64,000 nt of DNA from Defluviimonas salinarum (lineage in GTDB: Bacteria > Pseudomonadota > Alphaproteobacteria > Rhodobacterales > Rhodobacteraceae). The DNA lies in assembly GCF_026013545.1 (NCBI RefSeq), contig NZ_JAPDOG010000012.1, forward strand, positions 1 through 64,000, given 5' to 3'. Below, piece after piece: positions 54,698 to 64,000 of this stretch. The notes beneath the pieces are model-generated. The model did no database searches. It was given only the letters and a program-made list of their open reading frames with translations, and was not told the DNA's origin. Within the stretch, counting starts at the first letter, position 1. Every line of letters starts with the position of its first letter. Position numbers and translations under genes: made by a program.

Positions 54698-56232
54698 CGC
54701 GAGAGGCCGGAGCGGAAGTCAGCGATCCGGAAGGCACCGAAAGCGTAGGCGGCAAGACCGAAGACCGCCATGCCGGCAAGGATCAGGACCGTCAGCGCCC
54801 AGTAGCGGTGGCCGTGTGCGGAAAGCTGGTCGGCGAGCGCGGTCTCGGCCAGCCAGAGGAAGAGCCCCATCACCGCCGAGGCAAGCACCGTGCGCGGCAG
54901 GCGGCGGCGGAGCCTTTCGTCGGCGCGGGCGGCCTCGCCCATCTTCCGGGTTCCCCACCAGAGCTGGACGGTCATCGCCCAGCCGGCGAGCGTGGTGCCC
55001 CAGGCAGCGGCGATGAAGCCGAGGAAGGGCGCGAGCCCGATGGCAAGCACGGCGTTCACGACCATCGACCAGAGCGCGAAGCGGAACGGCGTCGCGGTGT
55101 CCTCACGGGCGAAGTAGAGGGGTTGCAGCACCTTTTGCAGCACGAAGGCGGGCAGCCCCAGCCCGTAGACGGCGAGCGCCAGCGCCGTCGGCGCGCTGTC
55201 GGCCGCGTCAAAGGCGCCGCGTTCGTAGAGGACCGAGATCAGCGGCAGCGGGATCACCATGAGCGCGACGCCCGCCGGAACGGTCAGAAACAGCGCGAAC
55301 TCGGTGGCGCGCGAGAGCGCGTAGCGGCTGCCGAACGTGTCCTCGGCCTTCAGCCGGCGCGACAGGTCGGGCAGGAGCACGATGCCGATGGCGATGCCGA
55401 CGACGCCCAGGGGAAGTTGGTAGAGCCGGTCGGCATAGGAGAGCCAGGCGATGCCGCCCTCGAAGAAGCTGCCGACCTGGCGGCCGACGAGGAGGTTGAT
55501 CTGCACCACGCCGCCGGCCATGACCGCCGGTCCGGCGATGGTGAGAAGCCGCTTCAGGTCCGGCGTCATCCGGGGCCGCCTGAACTTCAGGGCGAAGCCC
55601 ATCCGCGCCGCCGCGACCCAGACCAGCGCGAGCTGGGCGAGCCCGGTCACCGGTGTCGCCCAGGCCATCGTGAGGCCCATGTCCCAGCCCAGCCGGTCGG
55701 CCATCACCATGGCGACGATAAAGATGATGTTGAGCAGCACCGGCGCGCCCGCCGCCGCGATGAACCGCCCGCCCGCGTTCAGAAGGCCGGAAAGCAGTGC
55801 CGTCAGCGAGATGAAGAAGATGTAGGGAAAGCAGATGCGGCCGTATTCGACCGCGAGCGGCAGCCGCTCGTCCCCGGCGAAACCGCCCGCCATGGCGAGG
55901 ACCAGCCAGGGCATCGCCACCATCGCCACGAGCGAGACGATGAGGACCACGAAGGCGAGCCCGGCGAAGGCGTCCTCGGCGAAGCCCTTGGGATCCTCAC
56001 CGGCCTCGAGTTTTTTCGAGAAGAGCGGCACGAAGGCGGTGTTGAACGCGCCTTCCGCGAAGAAGCGGCGGAACATGTTCGGCAGCGTGAAGGCCACCAG
56101 GAAGGCCTCGGCCACCGGCCCGGTGCCGAGATAGGCGGCGATCAGCACGTCGCGGACGAAGCCCGCGATGCGGCTCAACAGGGTCCAGGCGCCGACCGTG
56201 AGGAAGCCGCGAACGAGACGGATCGGTTTCAT
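54688..56232 (-). CDS. murJ: Lipid II flippase MurJ
   Basis: This 514-residue protein has 13-14 membrane segments and begins LVRGFLTVGAWTLLSRIAGF. The central cavity arginines are likely included in VRDVLIA and the FRRFFAEGAFNTAFVPLFSK motif, the hallmark of MurJ/MviN. It moves lipid-linked peptidoglycan precursor across the inner membrane. The start overlaps the glnD stop by four bases. Confidence 0.96.
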   Translation of the reverse strand: MKPIRLVRGFLTVGAWTLLSRIAGFVRDVLIAAYLGTGPVAEAFLVAFTLPNMFRRFFAEGAFNTAFVPLFSKKLEAGEDPKGFAEDAFAGLAFVVLIVSLVAMVAMPWLVLAMAGGFAGDERLPLAVEYGRICFPYIFFISLTALLSGLLNAGGRFIAAAGAPVLLNIIFIVAMVMADRLGWDMGLTMAWATPVTGLAQLALVWVAAARMGFALKFRRPRMTPDLKRLLTIAGPAVMAGGVVQINLLVGRQVGSFFEGGIAWLSYADRLYQLPLGVVGIAIGIVLLPDLSRRLKAEDTFGSRYALSRATEFALFLTVPAGVALMVIPLPLISVLYERGAFDAADSAPTALALAVYGLGLPAFVLQKVLQPLYFAREDTATPFRFALWSMVVNAVLAIGLAPFLGFIAAAWGTTLAGWAMTVQLWWGTRKMGEAARADERLRRRLPRTVLASAVMGLFLWLAETALADQLSAHGHRYWALTVLILAGMAVFGLAAYAFGAFRIADFRSGLSRQR

Positions 56233-59018
56233 TCGCCGCGCGCCCGCTCCGCGCCCTCGGTGATCGCCGTGCGCAGCTTGCGTTCCAGCGCTTCCTGCTT
56301 CGACCGCGTATGCAGTTTCAACCCGAACATGTCCTTGACGTAGAAGGAGTCGACGACCTGCGCGCCATAGGTCGCGATCACAGCACTCGCGATGTAGATG
56401 TTGTTCGCCGCGAGGGTGCGCGTCAGGTCGTAGAGCAGCCCCGGCCGGTCGCGGGTGTCGACCTCGATGATCGTGTAGATTTCCGAGCCCTCGTTGTCGA
56501 AGGTGATGTGGGTCGGGAACTGGAACTGCCGTTCGCGTTTCTTGATCTTGTCGCGGTCCTTGAGCGCCTCGCGCGCCACGACCTCGCCCTTCAGCGTCTT
56601 TTCGATCATCGCGCGCAGCCGCGGCAGGCGGTCGGTCTCGTAGGGATGGCCCTCGGCGTCCTGAACCCAGAAGACGGCCGTCGCGTAGCCGTCCTTCGAG
56701 GTGTAGGTCCGCGCGTCGACGACGTTGGCGCCGACCAGCGCCAGTGCGCCCGCGAGGCGCGAGAAGATGCCCGGATGGTCGCCGAGCGCGAAGCAGGCGC
56801 GGGTCGCGTCGTGGTCCGGGTCCGGCTTGATGTCGATGCGGATCGCGTCGTCGGGAATGTCCTTCAGGAGGTTCGCGAAGACGACTTGGGTATCGGTGGA
56901 GAGCCCCTGCCAGTAGGGATCGTAATGCCGCGCGGTCTCCCGCCTTACGTCCTTGGTGTCCCAGTCCGCCAGACGCTCGCGCAGCGCGCGTTTCGACTCG
57001 TCCTGACGCTTGCTCATGTTCAGCGTCTCGAGCCCGGCTTCGAGCGCGTCAGAGGTGTCGGCATGGAGACGGCGCAGCAGCATCGCCTTCCAGTTGTTCC
57101 AGGTGTTCGGCCCGACGCCGCGGATGTCGCAGACCGTGAGCACGGTCAGAAGATCGAGCCGTTTCTTGGTCTTCACGACCTTGGCGAAGTCACGCACCGT
57201 GCGCGGATCGGAGAGGTCGCGCTTCTGGGCCATGTCGGACATGAAGAGGTGATAGCGGACGAGCCATTCGACCGTCTCGCATTCCTCTGCATTGAGCCCC
57301 AGCCGCGGCGCCACCTTGCGCGCGATCTGGGCGCCGAGGATCGAATGATCCTCCGGCCGGCCCTTGCCGATGTCGTGCAGGAGAAGCGCGACGTAGAGCA
57401 CCCGCCGGTTCACGCCGGCATCGAGGATCGAGGAGGACAGCGGAAGTTCCTCGATCAACTCCTTCCTCTCGATCTGCGCGAGGGTGGAGATCGTCTGAAT
57501 CGTGTGCTCGTCTACCGTGTAGTGGTGGTAGACATTGAACTGCATCATCGCGACGATCGGCTCGAACTCCGGGATGAAGGCCGAGAGGACGCCAAGCTCG
57601 TTCATGCGTCGGAGCGCGCGCTCGGGATTGCCGTGTTTCAGGAGGAGGTCGAGGAAGATCCGCGTCGCCTCGCGGTCCTCGCGCATCTCGTCGTCGATCG
57701 TGTCGAGATGCGCAGTGACGATGCGCATCGCGTCGGGATGGATCAGGTAGCCGGTCCTGAGGCCTTCCTCGAACAAGCGGAGCAGGTTCAGCTTGTCTTT
57801 CAGGAATGCCTTCTCGTCGACGATCGTGATACGTCCGCGCTCGATCCGGAACCCCTCGCGGGTCTTGCGCCGCCGGCGCAAGAAGCCCGCCAGCATCGCC
57901 TCGCGCTTGACGTGGCGCGCCTCGAGCGCGGTCAGGAAGACCCGCGTCAGCTCGCCCACATGGGTGGCGTGGCGGAAATAATCCTGCATGAAATGCTCGA
58001 CCGCGCGACGGCCGCCGGCGTCGGAATAGCCCATGCGACGTGCGACCTCGACCTGGAGGTCGAAGGTCAGCTGGTCCTGGGCGCGGTTCGTGATCAGGTG
58101 CAGGTGGCAGCGCACCGCCCAGAGGAAATCCTCGGCGGCGGCGAAGTTGTCGTATTCCTCGCGCCGCAGGAGCCCCTGGTCGACCAGTTCGGCCGACTGC
58201 CGGACGCCGTGGATGTACTTGCCGATCCAGTAGAGCGTCTGCAGGTCGCGAAGCCCGCCCTTGCCCTCCTTGACGTTTGGTTCGAGCACGTAGCGCTGAC
58301 CGCCCTGCCGCTTGTGGCGCTCGGCCCGTTCGGTGAGCTTGGCCTCGATGAACTCGGCGCCCGTGCTCTTGAAGAGCTCGTTGCGGAGCTTGAGCCGAAG
58401 TTCGGCCGCGAGCGGCTGGTGACCTGCGATGAAGCGGCGCTCGAGCAGCGCGGTGCGGATCGTGTAATCCTCGCGCCCGAGCCGCAGGCAGTCCTTCACG
58501 GTGCGGCTCGAATGGCCGACCTTCAGCCGCAGGTCCCACAGTATATATAGCATGGATTCGATCACGCTCTCGGCCCAGGCGGTGACCTTCCACGGCGTCA
58601 GGAAGAGCAGATCGACATCGGATTGCGGCGCCATCTCGGCACGGCCGTAGCCGCCGACGGCCATGACCGCGATATGCTCGGCCTCGGTCGGATTGGCGCG
58701 GGGATGCAGGACATCGGTGACGACCGAGTAGACCGCACGGACGATTGCGTCGGTGAGCGCGGCATAGGCTCGCACCGAGATCGAGGCGGCGCGGGGATGG
58801 GTGGAGAAGTCGGCCGCGACCGCGTCGAGCACGGAGCGGCGGGCCTCGGCGAGTTCGTGGACGATGGCGGCGCGCTGGGCGCGGCTGTCGCCGGCCGCCG
58901 TGGCCGCGGCGGCGAGGCGGCCGGCGAAGCTGGCCGTGTCGAAGATCGGGTGGTCGCCGATGGCGGCGGGAAGTCCGACCTGCGGCTCTATCGCCGCCGG
59001 ATCAGAATCCCGCGCCAC
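56229..59018 (-). CDS. glnD: PII uridylyltransferase/uridylyl-removing enzyme
   Basis: This protein of about 929 residues has a nucleotidyltransferase domain (GGYGRAEMAPQSDVDLLFL), an HD phosphohydrolase domain (LLLHDIGKGRPEDHS) and two C-terminal ACT domains that bind glutamine. It uridylylates and deuridylylates PII in response to nitrogen status. The GTG at 59018 is preferred over a TTG at 59042; either overlaps the preceding lipoprotein gene. It is coupled to murJ. Confidence 0.95.
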   Translation of the reverse strand: MARDSDPAAIEPQVGLPAAIGDHPIFDTASFAGRLAAAATAAGDSRAQRAAIVHELAEARRSVLDAVAADFSTHPRAASISVRAYAALTDAIVRAVYSVVTDVLHPRANPTEAEHIAVMAVGGYGRAEMAPQSDVDLLFLTPWKVTAWAESVIESMLYILWDLRLKVGHSSRTVKDCLRLGREDYTIRTALLERRFIAGHQPLAAELRLKLRNELFKSTGAEFIEAKLTERAERHKRQGGQRYVLEPNVKEGKGGLRDLQTLYWIGKYIHGVRQSAELVDQGLLRREEYDNFAAAEDFLWAVRCHLHLITNRAQDQLTFDLQVEVARRMGYSDAGGRRAVEHFMQDYFRHATHVGELTRVFLTALEARHVKREAMLAGFLRRRRKTREGFRIERGRITIVDEKAFLKDKLNLLRLFEEGLRTGYLIHPDAMRIVTAHLDTIDDEMREDREATRIFLDLLLKHGNPERALRRMNELGVLSAFIPEFEPIVAMMQFNVYHHYTVDEHTIQTISTLAQIERKELIEELPLSSSILDAGVNRRVLYVALLLHDIGKGRPEDHSILGAQIARKVAPRLGLNAEECETVEWLVRYHLFMSDMAQKRDLSDPRTVRDFAKVVKTKKRLDLLTVLTVCDIRGVGPNTWNNWKAMLLRRLHADTSDALEAGLETLNMSKRQDESKRALRERLADWDTKDVRRETARHYDPYWQGLSTDTQVVFANLLKDIPDDAIRIDIKPDPDHDATRACFALGDHPGIFSRLAGALALVGANVVDARTYTSKDGYATAVFWVQDAEGHPYETDRLPRLRAMIEKTLKGEVVAREALKDRDKIKKRERQFQFPTHITFDNEGSEIYTIIEVDTRDRPGLLYDLTRTLAANNIYIASAVIATYGAQVVDSFYVKDMFGLKLHTRSKQEALERKLRTAITEGAERARGE

Positions 59019-60174
59019 CGAAGCTTCTCGGGGCAGGATCAATCACGACCACCTGTGCGTTCTGGATCTGGGCCACGGCAAGGCCGCGTTCATTGGTGCC
59101 GTCGGCGCGAAGCCGGAACACGCCGTTCACGCCGGCGAAGCCCGAACCCTGCGTCAGCGCCGCGGCCGACAGGGCATTCGCGTTGCCGCGTTTCACGAGC
59201 GCGCCGATCGCGGCGATTCCGTCATAGGCAAGGCCGGCGATCGGGTGCGGCGGTTCGCCATAGGCCGCCGTGAAGCGGGACTGGAACTGCTGCGTGAGGC
59301 CCGGATCAGGCATCGCGAACCAGCCGCCCTGGACGCCCGGCATCGAGAGCGTTTGCGGCGGGATGTCCCAGCGTGTGAGGCCGATGAACTGCGTCGTCTG
59401 GTTGCTGACCCCCGCCTCGGGCAGGAGCTGGGCAAGAAGCGGCAGCGCGCCCGCCGTGTCGGCGGTGAAGAAGATCGCGTTGGCGCCCGAGGAGTTGACC
59501 GTCGAGGCGATCGCCGGGGCGGCATTGATCACGCCCTGCTGCGAGAACTCGTAGGTCGCGGTTCCGGCGATGGAGGCGCCGGACCCAGCCGCCGCGCTCT
59601 CGATCGCGCGCCGGCCGAGGTCGCCGCCGGGGGTCCGGTCATGCACGACCATGATCCGGTTGCGGCCCTGGCGCGCCGCGAAGCGCATGAGCCGGGTGGC
59701 GGTGTTCTGGAACGTCGGGCCGAGCACGAAGACGTTGCCGCCGGCGATGTCGGTGTTGTTGGAGAAGGACAGGACGTTCACGCCGCTGCCCGCGACCGCG
59801 ACCCCGGCGGCATTGGCCGCTTCCGCGAAGACCGGGCCGAGGATGATCTTCGCGCCCTCGTCGACCGCGCGCCGCGCCGTGCTCGCGGCGACCGCCGGGC
59901 TGGAACCCGCGTTGTAGACGCGCAGGTCGATCTGCACGCCGTTGAGGTCGGCGATCGCGAGGTCAGCGGCCTGCTTGAGGTTGCGCGCAAGCACCTCGTC
60001 GCCCGAGTTTCCCGACCCGCCGGGCAGGATCAGCGCGACCGGAACCGGCGCGCTCGTGTCGATGGTCGGGCCACGGCCGGATGGCACGGGTTCGCAGGCG
60101 CCGAGCATCAGGGCGGCGGCAAGAAAAGCGGCGCGGGTCAATGCCTTGCGGCGGGTGCTCAAAACGGCGAACAT
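59002..60174 (-). CDS. LpoA-like penicillin-binding-protein activator (periplasmic-binding fold lipoprotein)
   Basis: This 390-residue lipoprotein has the signal ALTRAAFLAAALMLGACEP, with the lipidated cysteine at LGAC. The mature part resembles type I periplasmic-binding proteins and LpoA (VPVALILPGGSGNSGDEVLA, then ITGLAYDGIAAIGALVK-type repeats). It probably activates peptidoglycan synthesis at the outer membrane. The start at 60174 skips an eight-residue extension. It shares a divergent region with rsmI. Confidence 0.85.
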   Translation of the reverse strand: MFAVLSTRRKALTRAAFLAAALMLGACEPVPSGRGPTIDTSAPVPVALILPGGSGNSGDEVLARNLKQAADLAIADLNGVQIDLRVYNAGSSPAVAASTARRAVDEGAKIILGPVFAEAANAAGVAVAGSGVNVLSFSNNTDIAGGNVFVLGPTFQNTATRLMRFAARQGRNRIMVVHDRTPGGDLGRRAIESAAAGSGASIAGTATYEFSQQGVINAAPAIASTVNSSGANAIFFTADTAGALPLLAQLLPEAGVSNQTTQFIGLTRWDIPPQTLSMPGVQGGWFAMPDPGLTQQFQSRFTAAYGEPPHPIAGLAYDGIAAIGALVKRGNANALSAAALTQGSGFAGVNGVFRLRADGTNERGLAVAQIQNAQVVVIDPAPRSFGGAGF

Positions 60175-60268
60175 GGGTCTGTCCTCGGGTCCGGTCATAG
60201 GGCGCAGGGTGTCGGCGAGACTATGCGTTCCGCCGGACGAAGTAAACGCAGGAGCATCAAGAACGGCG

Positions 60269-61129
60269 ATGACCGGCCAAGCACAGACACTGGCCCCGGG
60301 CCTCTACTTTCTGGCGACGCCGATCGGCGCCGCGCGCGACGTCACGCTCCGGGCACTCGACATCCTCGCGAGCGCCGACGTGATCGCGGCGGAAGACACG
60401 CGGACCCTGCGGCACCTGATGGATATCCACGGCATCGCACTCGGCGATCGCCCGCTCTTATCCTATCATGATCACAACGGCGAAAGGGTCCGGCCGCGGA
60501 TCCTCGCGGCCTTGGCCGAGGGCAAGTCGGTCGCCTATGCCTCCGAGGCCGGCACGCCGCTCGTGGCCGATCCCGGCTATCAGCTCGGGCGCGCCGCGAT
60601 CGCGGCAGGGCACCTCGTCATCGCCGCGCCGGGGCCGTCGGCGGCGCTGGCGGCGCTCACCGTTTCGGGCCTGCCATCGGACAGGTTCATGTTCGCCGGT
60701 TTCCCGCCGTCGGGTGCGGGCCAGAGGCGGCAGTGGCTGGCGGAACTGGCCGCGGTTCCGGCGACGCTGATCCTCTACGAATCGCCCAAGCGGATTCGGG
60801 AATTGTTAGCGGATCTGGCGGTAAGCTTCGGAGCGGAACGGCAAGCTGCGGTCTGCCGCGAATTGACGAAGCGATTCGAGGAAGTCACCCGAGGGTCTCT
60901 GGCCGAGCTCGCGGCGGCCTTCGCGGATCGGAGCGTGAAGGGCGAGATTGCCGTCGTGATCGACCGGGCGCGGGCCAGGGCGGCCGATCCGGCGGAGATC
61001 GAGCGGGCACTGAGGGAGGCGCTGGAATGCCATTCGACGAAGGATGCGGCGGCGGTGGTCGCGGAAGCGCTCGGTTTGCCGCGTCGGCAGGTCTACCAGA
61101 TCGCGCTGAAACTCGGCGACGACGACTGA
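60269..61129 (+). CDS. rsmI: 16S rRNA 2'-O-ribose C1402 methyltransferase
   Basis: The 286-residue protein begins LYFLATPIGAARDVTLRALD and has EDTRTLRHLM and SEAGTPLVADPGY motifs of the RsmI group of the SPOUT-like tetrapyrrole methylase family. It 2'-O-methylates C1402 in the ribosomal decoding centre. The ATG at 60269 fits the family. The yraN frame begins within its last codons. Confidence 0.95.
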   Translation: MTGQAQTLAPGLYFLATPIGAARDVTLRALDILASADVIAAEDTRTLRHLMDIHGIALGDRPLLSYHDHNGERVRPRILAALAEGKSVAYASEAGTPLVADPGYQLGRAAIAAGHLVIAAPGPSAALAALTVSGLPSDRFMFAGFPPSGAGQRRQWLAELAAVPATLILYESPKRIRELLADLAVSFGAERQAAVCRELTKRFEEVTRGSLAELAAAFADRSVKGEIAVVIDRARARAADPAEIERALREALECHSTKDAAAVVAEALGLPRRQVYQIALKLGDDD

Positions 61130-61479
61130 CGGGCGCGGTCGCCCATCACGGCGGCCGGGCGGCCGAGGACCAGGTCGAGGCGCTCTACACTGGCGCAGGG
61201 TATCAAATCGCGGCGCGGCGCTGGCGCGGCCGGGGCGGCGAGATCGACCTGATCGCGCGGGACGGGAACGTCGTGGTCTTCATCGAGGTCAAGCGCGCGG
61301 CAACCCACGCCTGCGCGGCCGAGCGGCTGTCCGCGCGGCAGGCGGAGCGCATCTACCGGACGGCGTCGGAGTTCCTCGAGGGCGAGCCGGCGGGGCAGGA
61401 CAGCGAGGTCCGGTTCGATGTCGCTTTGGTTGATGGCCAGGGCAGGATCGAGCTTGTTCGAAACGCGATCGGAGTCTGA
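61126..61479 (+). CDS. yraN: UPF0102 family protein YraN
   Basis: The 117-residue protein has the nuclease-like UPF0102 motif [17 protein letters not shown] followed by VVFIEVKRA, with Glu/Asp and Lys of a PD-(D/E)xK-type site. It belongs to the usual rsmI-yraN pair. No ATG, GTG or TTG is found at the right place. I infer a CTG start at 61126 that overlaps the rsmI stop as CTGA; the nearest in-frame ATG (61027) would add 33 residues that look unlike the family. Confidence 0.8.
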   Translation: MTGAVAHHGGRAAEDQVEALYTGAGYQIAARRWRGRGGEIDLIARDGNVVVFIEVKRAATHACAAERLSARQAERIYRTASEFLEGEPAGQDSEVRFDVALVDGQGRIELVRNAIGV

Positions 61480-61550
61480 TCGCGGATTGCATCCCGCCGC
61501 CGGCTCGGTCATCAATCGGGACCGGTCGTAGCAGAGAAAGGCGGGCGCGC

Positions 61551-62498
61551 ATGGCACTCAAGGTCGCGGTCCAGATGGATCCCATCGAGCGCATCAACAT
61601 CGATGCGGATTCGACCTTCCGCATCGCGCTCGAGGCGCAGGCGCGCGGGCATGAGCTGTTCTACTACACGCCGGGCCGGCTGTGCTATCGCGAGGGCCGG
61701 GTGACCGCTTATGGCTGGTCGCTCGAGGTGCGGCGCGAAAAAGGGAACCACTTCACGCTCGGAACCGAGACCGAGGTCGATCTGGCCGATTACGACGTGG
61801 TCTGGCTGCGCCAGGATCCGCCCTTCGACATGGGCTACATCACAACGACCCACATTCTCGACATGATCCACCCGAAGACGCTCGTGGTGAACGATCCGTT
61901 CTGGGTGCGGAACTACCCCGAGAAGCTGCTCGTCCTCAACTTCCCGGAGCTCACGCCGCCGACGCTGATCGCCCGTGACCTCGATGCAATCCGCGCATTC
62001 AAGGCGCGTCACGGCGACATCATCCTCAAGCCGCTCTACGGCAATGGCGGTGCGGGTGTGTTCCGGCTCGACCCGAATGACCGCAATCTCGCGTCGCTGC
62101 ACGAGCTCTTCATCGGCATCAGCCGCGAGCCGCTCATCGCCCAGAAATATGTGCCCGCCGTGGTCAAGGGCGACAAGCGCATCATCCTCGTCGATGGCGA
62201 GCCCGTCGGCGCTATCAACCGGATCCCGGCCGAGGGCGAGACCCGGTCGAACATGCATGTTGGTGGCCGGCCGGAGCCGGTCGGGCTGACCGAGCGCGAT
62301 CGCGAGATTTGCGCCGCTATCGGGCCGACGCTGCGCGAGAAGGGTCAGGTCTTCGTCGGGATCGATGTGATCGGTGACTGGCTGACCGAGATCAACGTGA
62401 CCTCGCCCACGGGGATTCAGGAGCTCGAACGCTTCGACGGGACCAATGCCGCGGCAAAGATCTGGGAGGCGATCGAGGCGAAGCTGGCTGCGCGGTGA
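61551..62498 (+). CDS. gshB: Glutathione synthetase
   Basis: This 315-residue enzyme has the ATP-grasp fold. The N-terminal substrate domain begins [20 protein letters not shown]. Later motifs include [15 protein letters not shown] (nucleotide binding) and [17 protein letters not shown], the conserved ending. It joins gamma-glutamylcysteine and glycine. The ATG at 61551 fits the normal length. Its stop overlaps the next gene start (GTGA). Confidence 0.97.
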   Translation: MALKVAVQMDPIERINIDADSTFRIALEAQARGHELFYYTPGRLCYREGRVTAYGWSLEVRREKGNHFTLGTETEVDLADYDVVWLRQDPPFDMGYITTTHILDMIHPKTLVVNDPFWVRNYPEKLLVLNFPELTPPTLIARDLDAIRAFKARHGDIILKPLYGNGGAGVFRLDPNDRNLASLHELFIGISREPLIAQKYVPAVVKGDKRIILVDGEPVGAINRIPAEGETRSNMHVGGRPEPVGLTERDREICAAIGPTLREKGQVFVGIDVIGDWLTEINVTSPTGIQELERFDGTNAAAKIWEAIEAKLAAR

Positions 62499-63438
62499 AC
62501 CTGCGGCTGCGTCTGTTGAACGCTGCCCTGGTGGCTGTCGTCAAGCCGCAGCTTCGCCACATGTCCAACCCCCTCGCGGCCCGGCGCGGCTTCGAGCGGT
62601 TCGCGCGGGCGTTCCTGGCCCGGCCGAGCGGTGTCATCGTCGAGCGGGAGCATCCTGAAGAGGCTCCAGAGCTTTTCTGGCATCGCCCCGCCGCGGGGCG
62701 GCCCAAAGTTCTGATCTACTTTCACGGCGGCGGTTACATCGCCGGCTCTCCGCGGACCCATCACGGCCTGCTGGCCTCGCTCGCGAAGGTCGCCGGCATC
62801 GCCGTCTGCACGCCGCGCTATCGGCTCGCCCCGGAGCACCCTTTCCCGGCCGCGCAGGATGACGCCTACGCGGCCTGGCGGCACCTGCGCCAGACGGGTT
62901 TCGCACCCCGCGACATTGCGCTTGCCGGCGACAGCGCGGGTGGGGGGCTTGCGCTGTCGCTGGTCGCGCGGCTCTGCGCCGAGCACACGCCGCCCGCCGC
63001 CGTGGCGGTCTTTCGCCCCGGACGGACCTGACGGGATCGGGCGCCTCCTGCCGAACCAACGCCGGGCGGGATCCGTTTCTGCCGGTTGAGCGGCTCGCCG
63101 AGCTTGCGGGCCATGCGCTGGCCGGGCACGATCCGCGCGACCCGCTCGTCTCGCCGCTCTTTGCCGGGTTTCCGGCCTCTCCGCCGGTCTTCTTCGCGGT
63201 CTCCGAAACCGAAGTGCTGCTCGATGACACGATGCGACTTGCCCGGAGGCTCGAGGCGGAGGGGGTGGAGACGGAGCTTCAGGTCAGCCCCGATAGCCCG
63301 CATGCCTGGCCGATCTTCGTCGGCCGCATTCCCGAGGCGGATGCAACCGTCGCGCAGGCCGCGACCTTCCTCGCCCGCCATCTCGGCCTCGCTGGGGGCA
63401 GGCTCACCGCTTCTCCTGAACGCTCAGCCGGTAGCTGA
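62495..63438 (+). pseudogene. HSL-type alpha/beta hydrolase, frameshifted
   Basis: The first 178 residues carry YFHGGGYIAGSP (oxyanion hole) and the nucleophile elbow ALAGDSAGGGLALSL of hormone-sensitive-lipase-like esterases. At about 63011 a single missing T gives a stop. With one base added, the sequence continues FSPRTDLTGSGASCRTNAG and reaches the acid and histidine (PDSPHAWPIF), ending at 63438. It is therefore either a pseudogene or a base-call error in a run of T. The end overlaps the convergent ComM gene by about 35 bases. Confidence 0.8.
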
Positions 63439-64000
63439 CGGCCTCGGCCACATGGGGCTTTCGGACCGCCTCGGACCCGGCCAGATCGGCGATGGTGCGG
63501 GCGACCCGCAGGATCCGGTGGTAGCCGCGGGCCGAGAGCCCGAAGCGGTCCGCGACGCGGGCGAGCAGGTCCCTCCCTTCGGGATCGGGGCACGCCACTT
63601 CTTCCAGAAGCCGCCCCTCGACATCGGCATTGACCCGGACCTCGGGATGGCCCGCGAAGCGCGCCGTCTGCGCCGCCCGCGCGGCGGCGACGCGTTCGGC
63701 GACCGTGGCAGAGGCGTCCCCGGTCTCGGGCAGGTCGAGATCGGTATAGGCAACCGGCGGCACCTCGACCCGAAGGTCGATCCGGTCCATCAGCGGTCCC
63801 GAGATGCGGCCGAGATAGTCCTCGCCGCATTGCGGGACGCGGGCGCAGGCGCGCGACGGATCGGTCAGGTAGCCGCATTTGCAGGGATTGGCGGCGGCGA
63901 CCAGGAGGAAGCGGCAGGGATAGCGGATATGGGCGTTGGCGCGGGCCACGACGACCTCGCCGGTCTCGATCGGCTGGCGCAGCGTTTCGAGCACGGCGCG
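63404..64000 (-). CDS. comM: YifB/ComM-type Mg-chelatase-like ATPase, C-terminal part (runs off the window)
   Basis: The visible 198 residues contain FLLVAAANPCKCGYL and SGPLMDRIDLRVEVP, the sensor and hinge segments of AAA+ ATPases of the Mg-chelatase type. The C-terminal helical domain follows (FGLSARGYHRILRVARTIAD). ComM helps branch migration during natural transformation. The Walker motifs lie outside the window. Confidence 0.92.
   Translation of the reverse strand, partial: RAVLETLRQPIETGEVVVARANAHIRYPCRFLLVAAANPCKCGYLTDPSRACARVPQCGEDYLGRISGPLMDRIDLRVEVPPVAYTDLDLPETGDASATVAERVAAARAAQTARFAGHPEVRVNADVEGRLLEEVACPDPEGRDLLARVADRFGLSARGYHRILRVARTIADLAGSEAVRKPHVAEAVSYRLSVQEKR

Overview
The window looks like a chromosomal segment of a Rhodobacteraceae-type alphaproteobacterium. 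The evidence is high G+C, the succinate dehydrogenase order sdhC-sdhD-sdhA-(small genes)-sdhB, the order trpS / rhomboid-like / murJ-glnD-LpoA-like / rsmI-yraN-gshB, TRAP transporters, LysR-DUF1127 pairing and large RTX-type calcium-binding proteins. The species cannot be named from the sequence alone.

Positions 1-30,500 are accessory in character. An IS5-type element is cut by the left edge. It is followed by a LuxR-type regulator, a SAM methyltransferase and an NTF2-like protein, then a decayed TRAP permease. From 4765 to 12103 lies a minus-strand locus that reads as a cyclic-nucleotide circuit. It comprises a class III nucleotidyl cyclase with an unusual substrate-selecting pair, a Cys/His-rich protein of unknown function, a long PLP-dependent decarboxylase, a SulP transporter carrying STAS and cyclic-nucleotide-binding domains, and a CRP-family regulator. 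Both putative receptors keep the phosphate-binding Glu and Arg. I consider this the best candidate for an undescribed system. A DUF1127-like gene follows, then IS3 and IS256 remnants, then a 2,059-residue RTX/cadherin/metallophosphoesterase protein, then IS5 and IS3 remnants. A complete TRAP operon with a hydrolase and a divergent LysR regulator comes next, then an IS3 orfA remnant, then a two-gene glycan module whose first gene fuses an FkbM methyltransferase, a 7 x 14-residue coiled coil and a glycosyltransferase.

Positions 30,500-46,800 are mostly core genes. They include the sdh operon with two lipoprotein-like genes inside it, several small membrane or periplasmic proteins, a truncated haemoglobin, a flavin-type oxidase, ileS, a TetR repressor with three matching operators facing a flavodoxin-fold oxidoreductase, a LysR-ogt pair with DUF1127, two tandem DUF1254/DUF1214 proteins behind an apparent FNR-type promoter, and a universal stress protein.

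Positions 46,800-64,000 begin with a second RTX gene. It is broken by an 8-bp deletion and contains a 318-bp tandem repeat array with long identical blocks. A conserved housekeeping segment follows: a VOC protein, trpS, a rhomboid-like protein lacking catalytic residues, murJ, glnD, an LpoA-like lipoprotein, rsmI, yraN, gshB, a frameshifted alpha/beta hydrolase, and the 3' part of a ComM-type ATPase cut by the right edge. I saw no rRNA, tRNA or CRISPR array.
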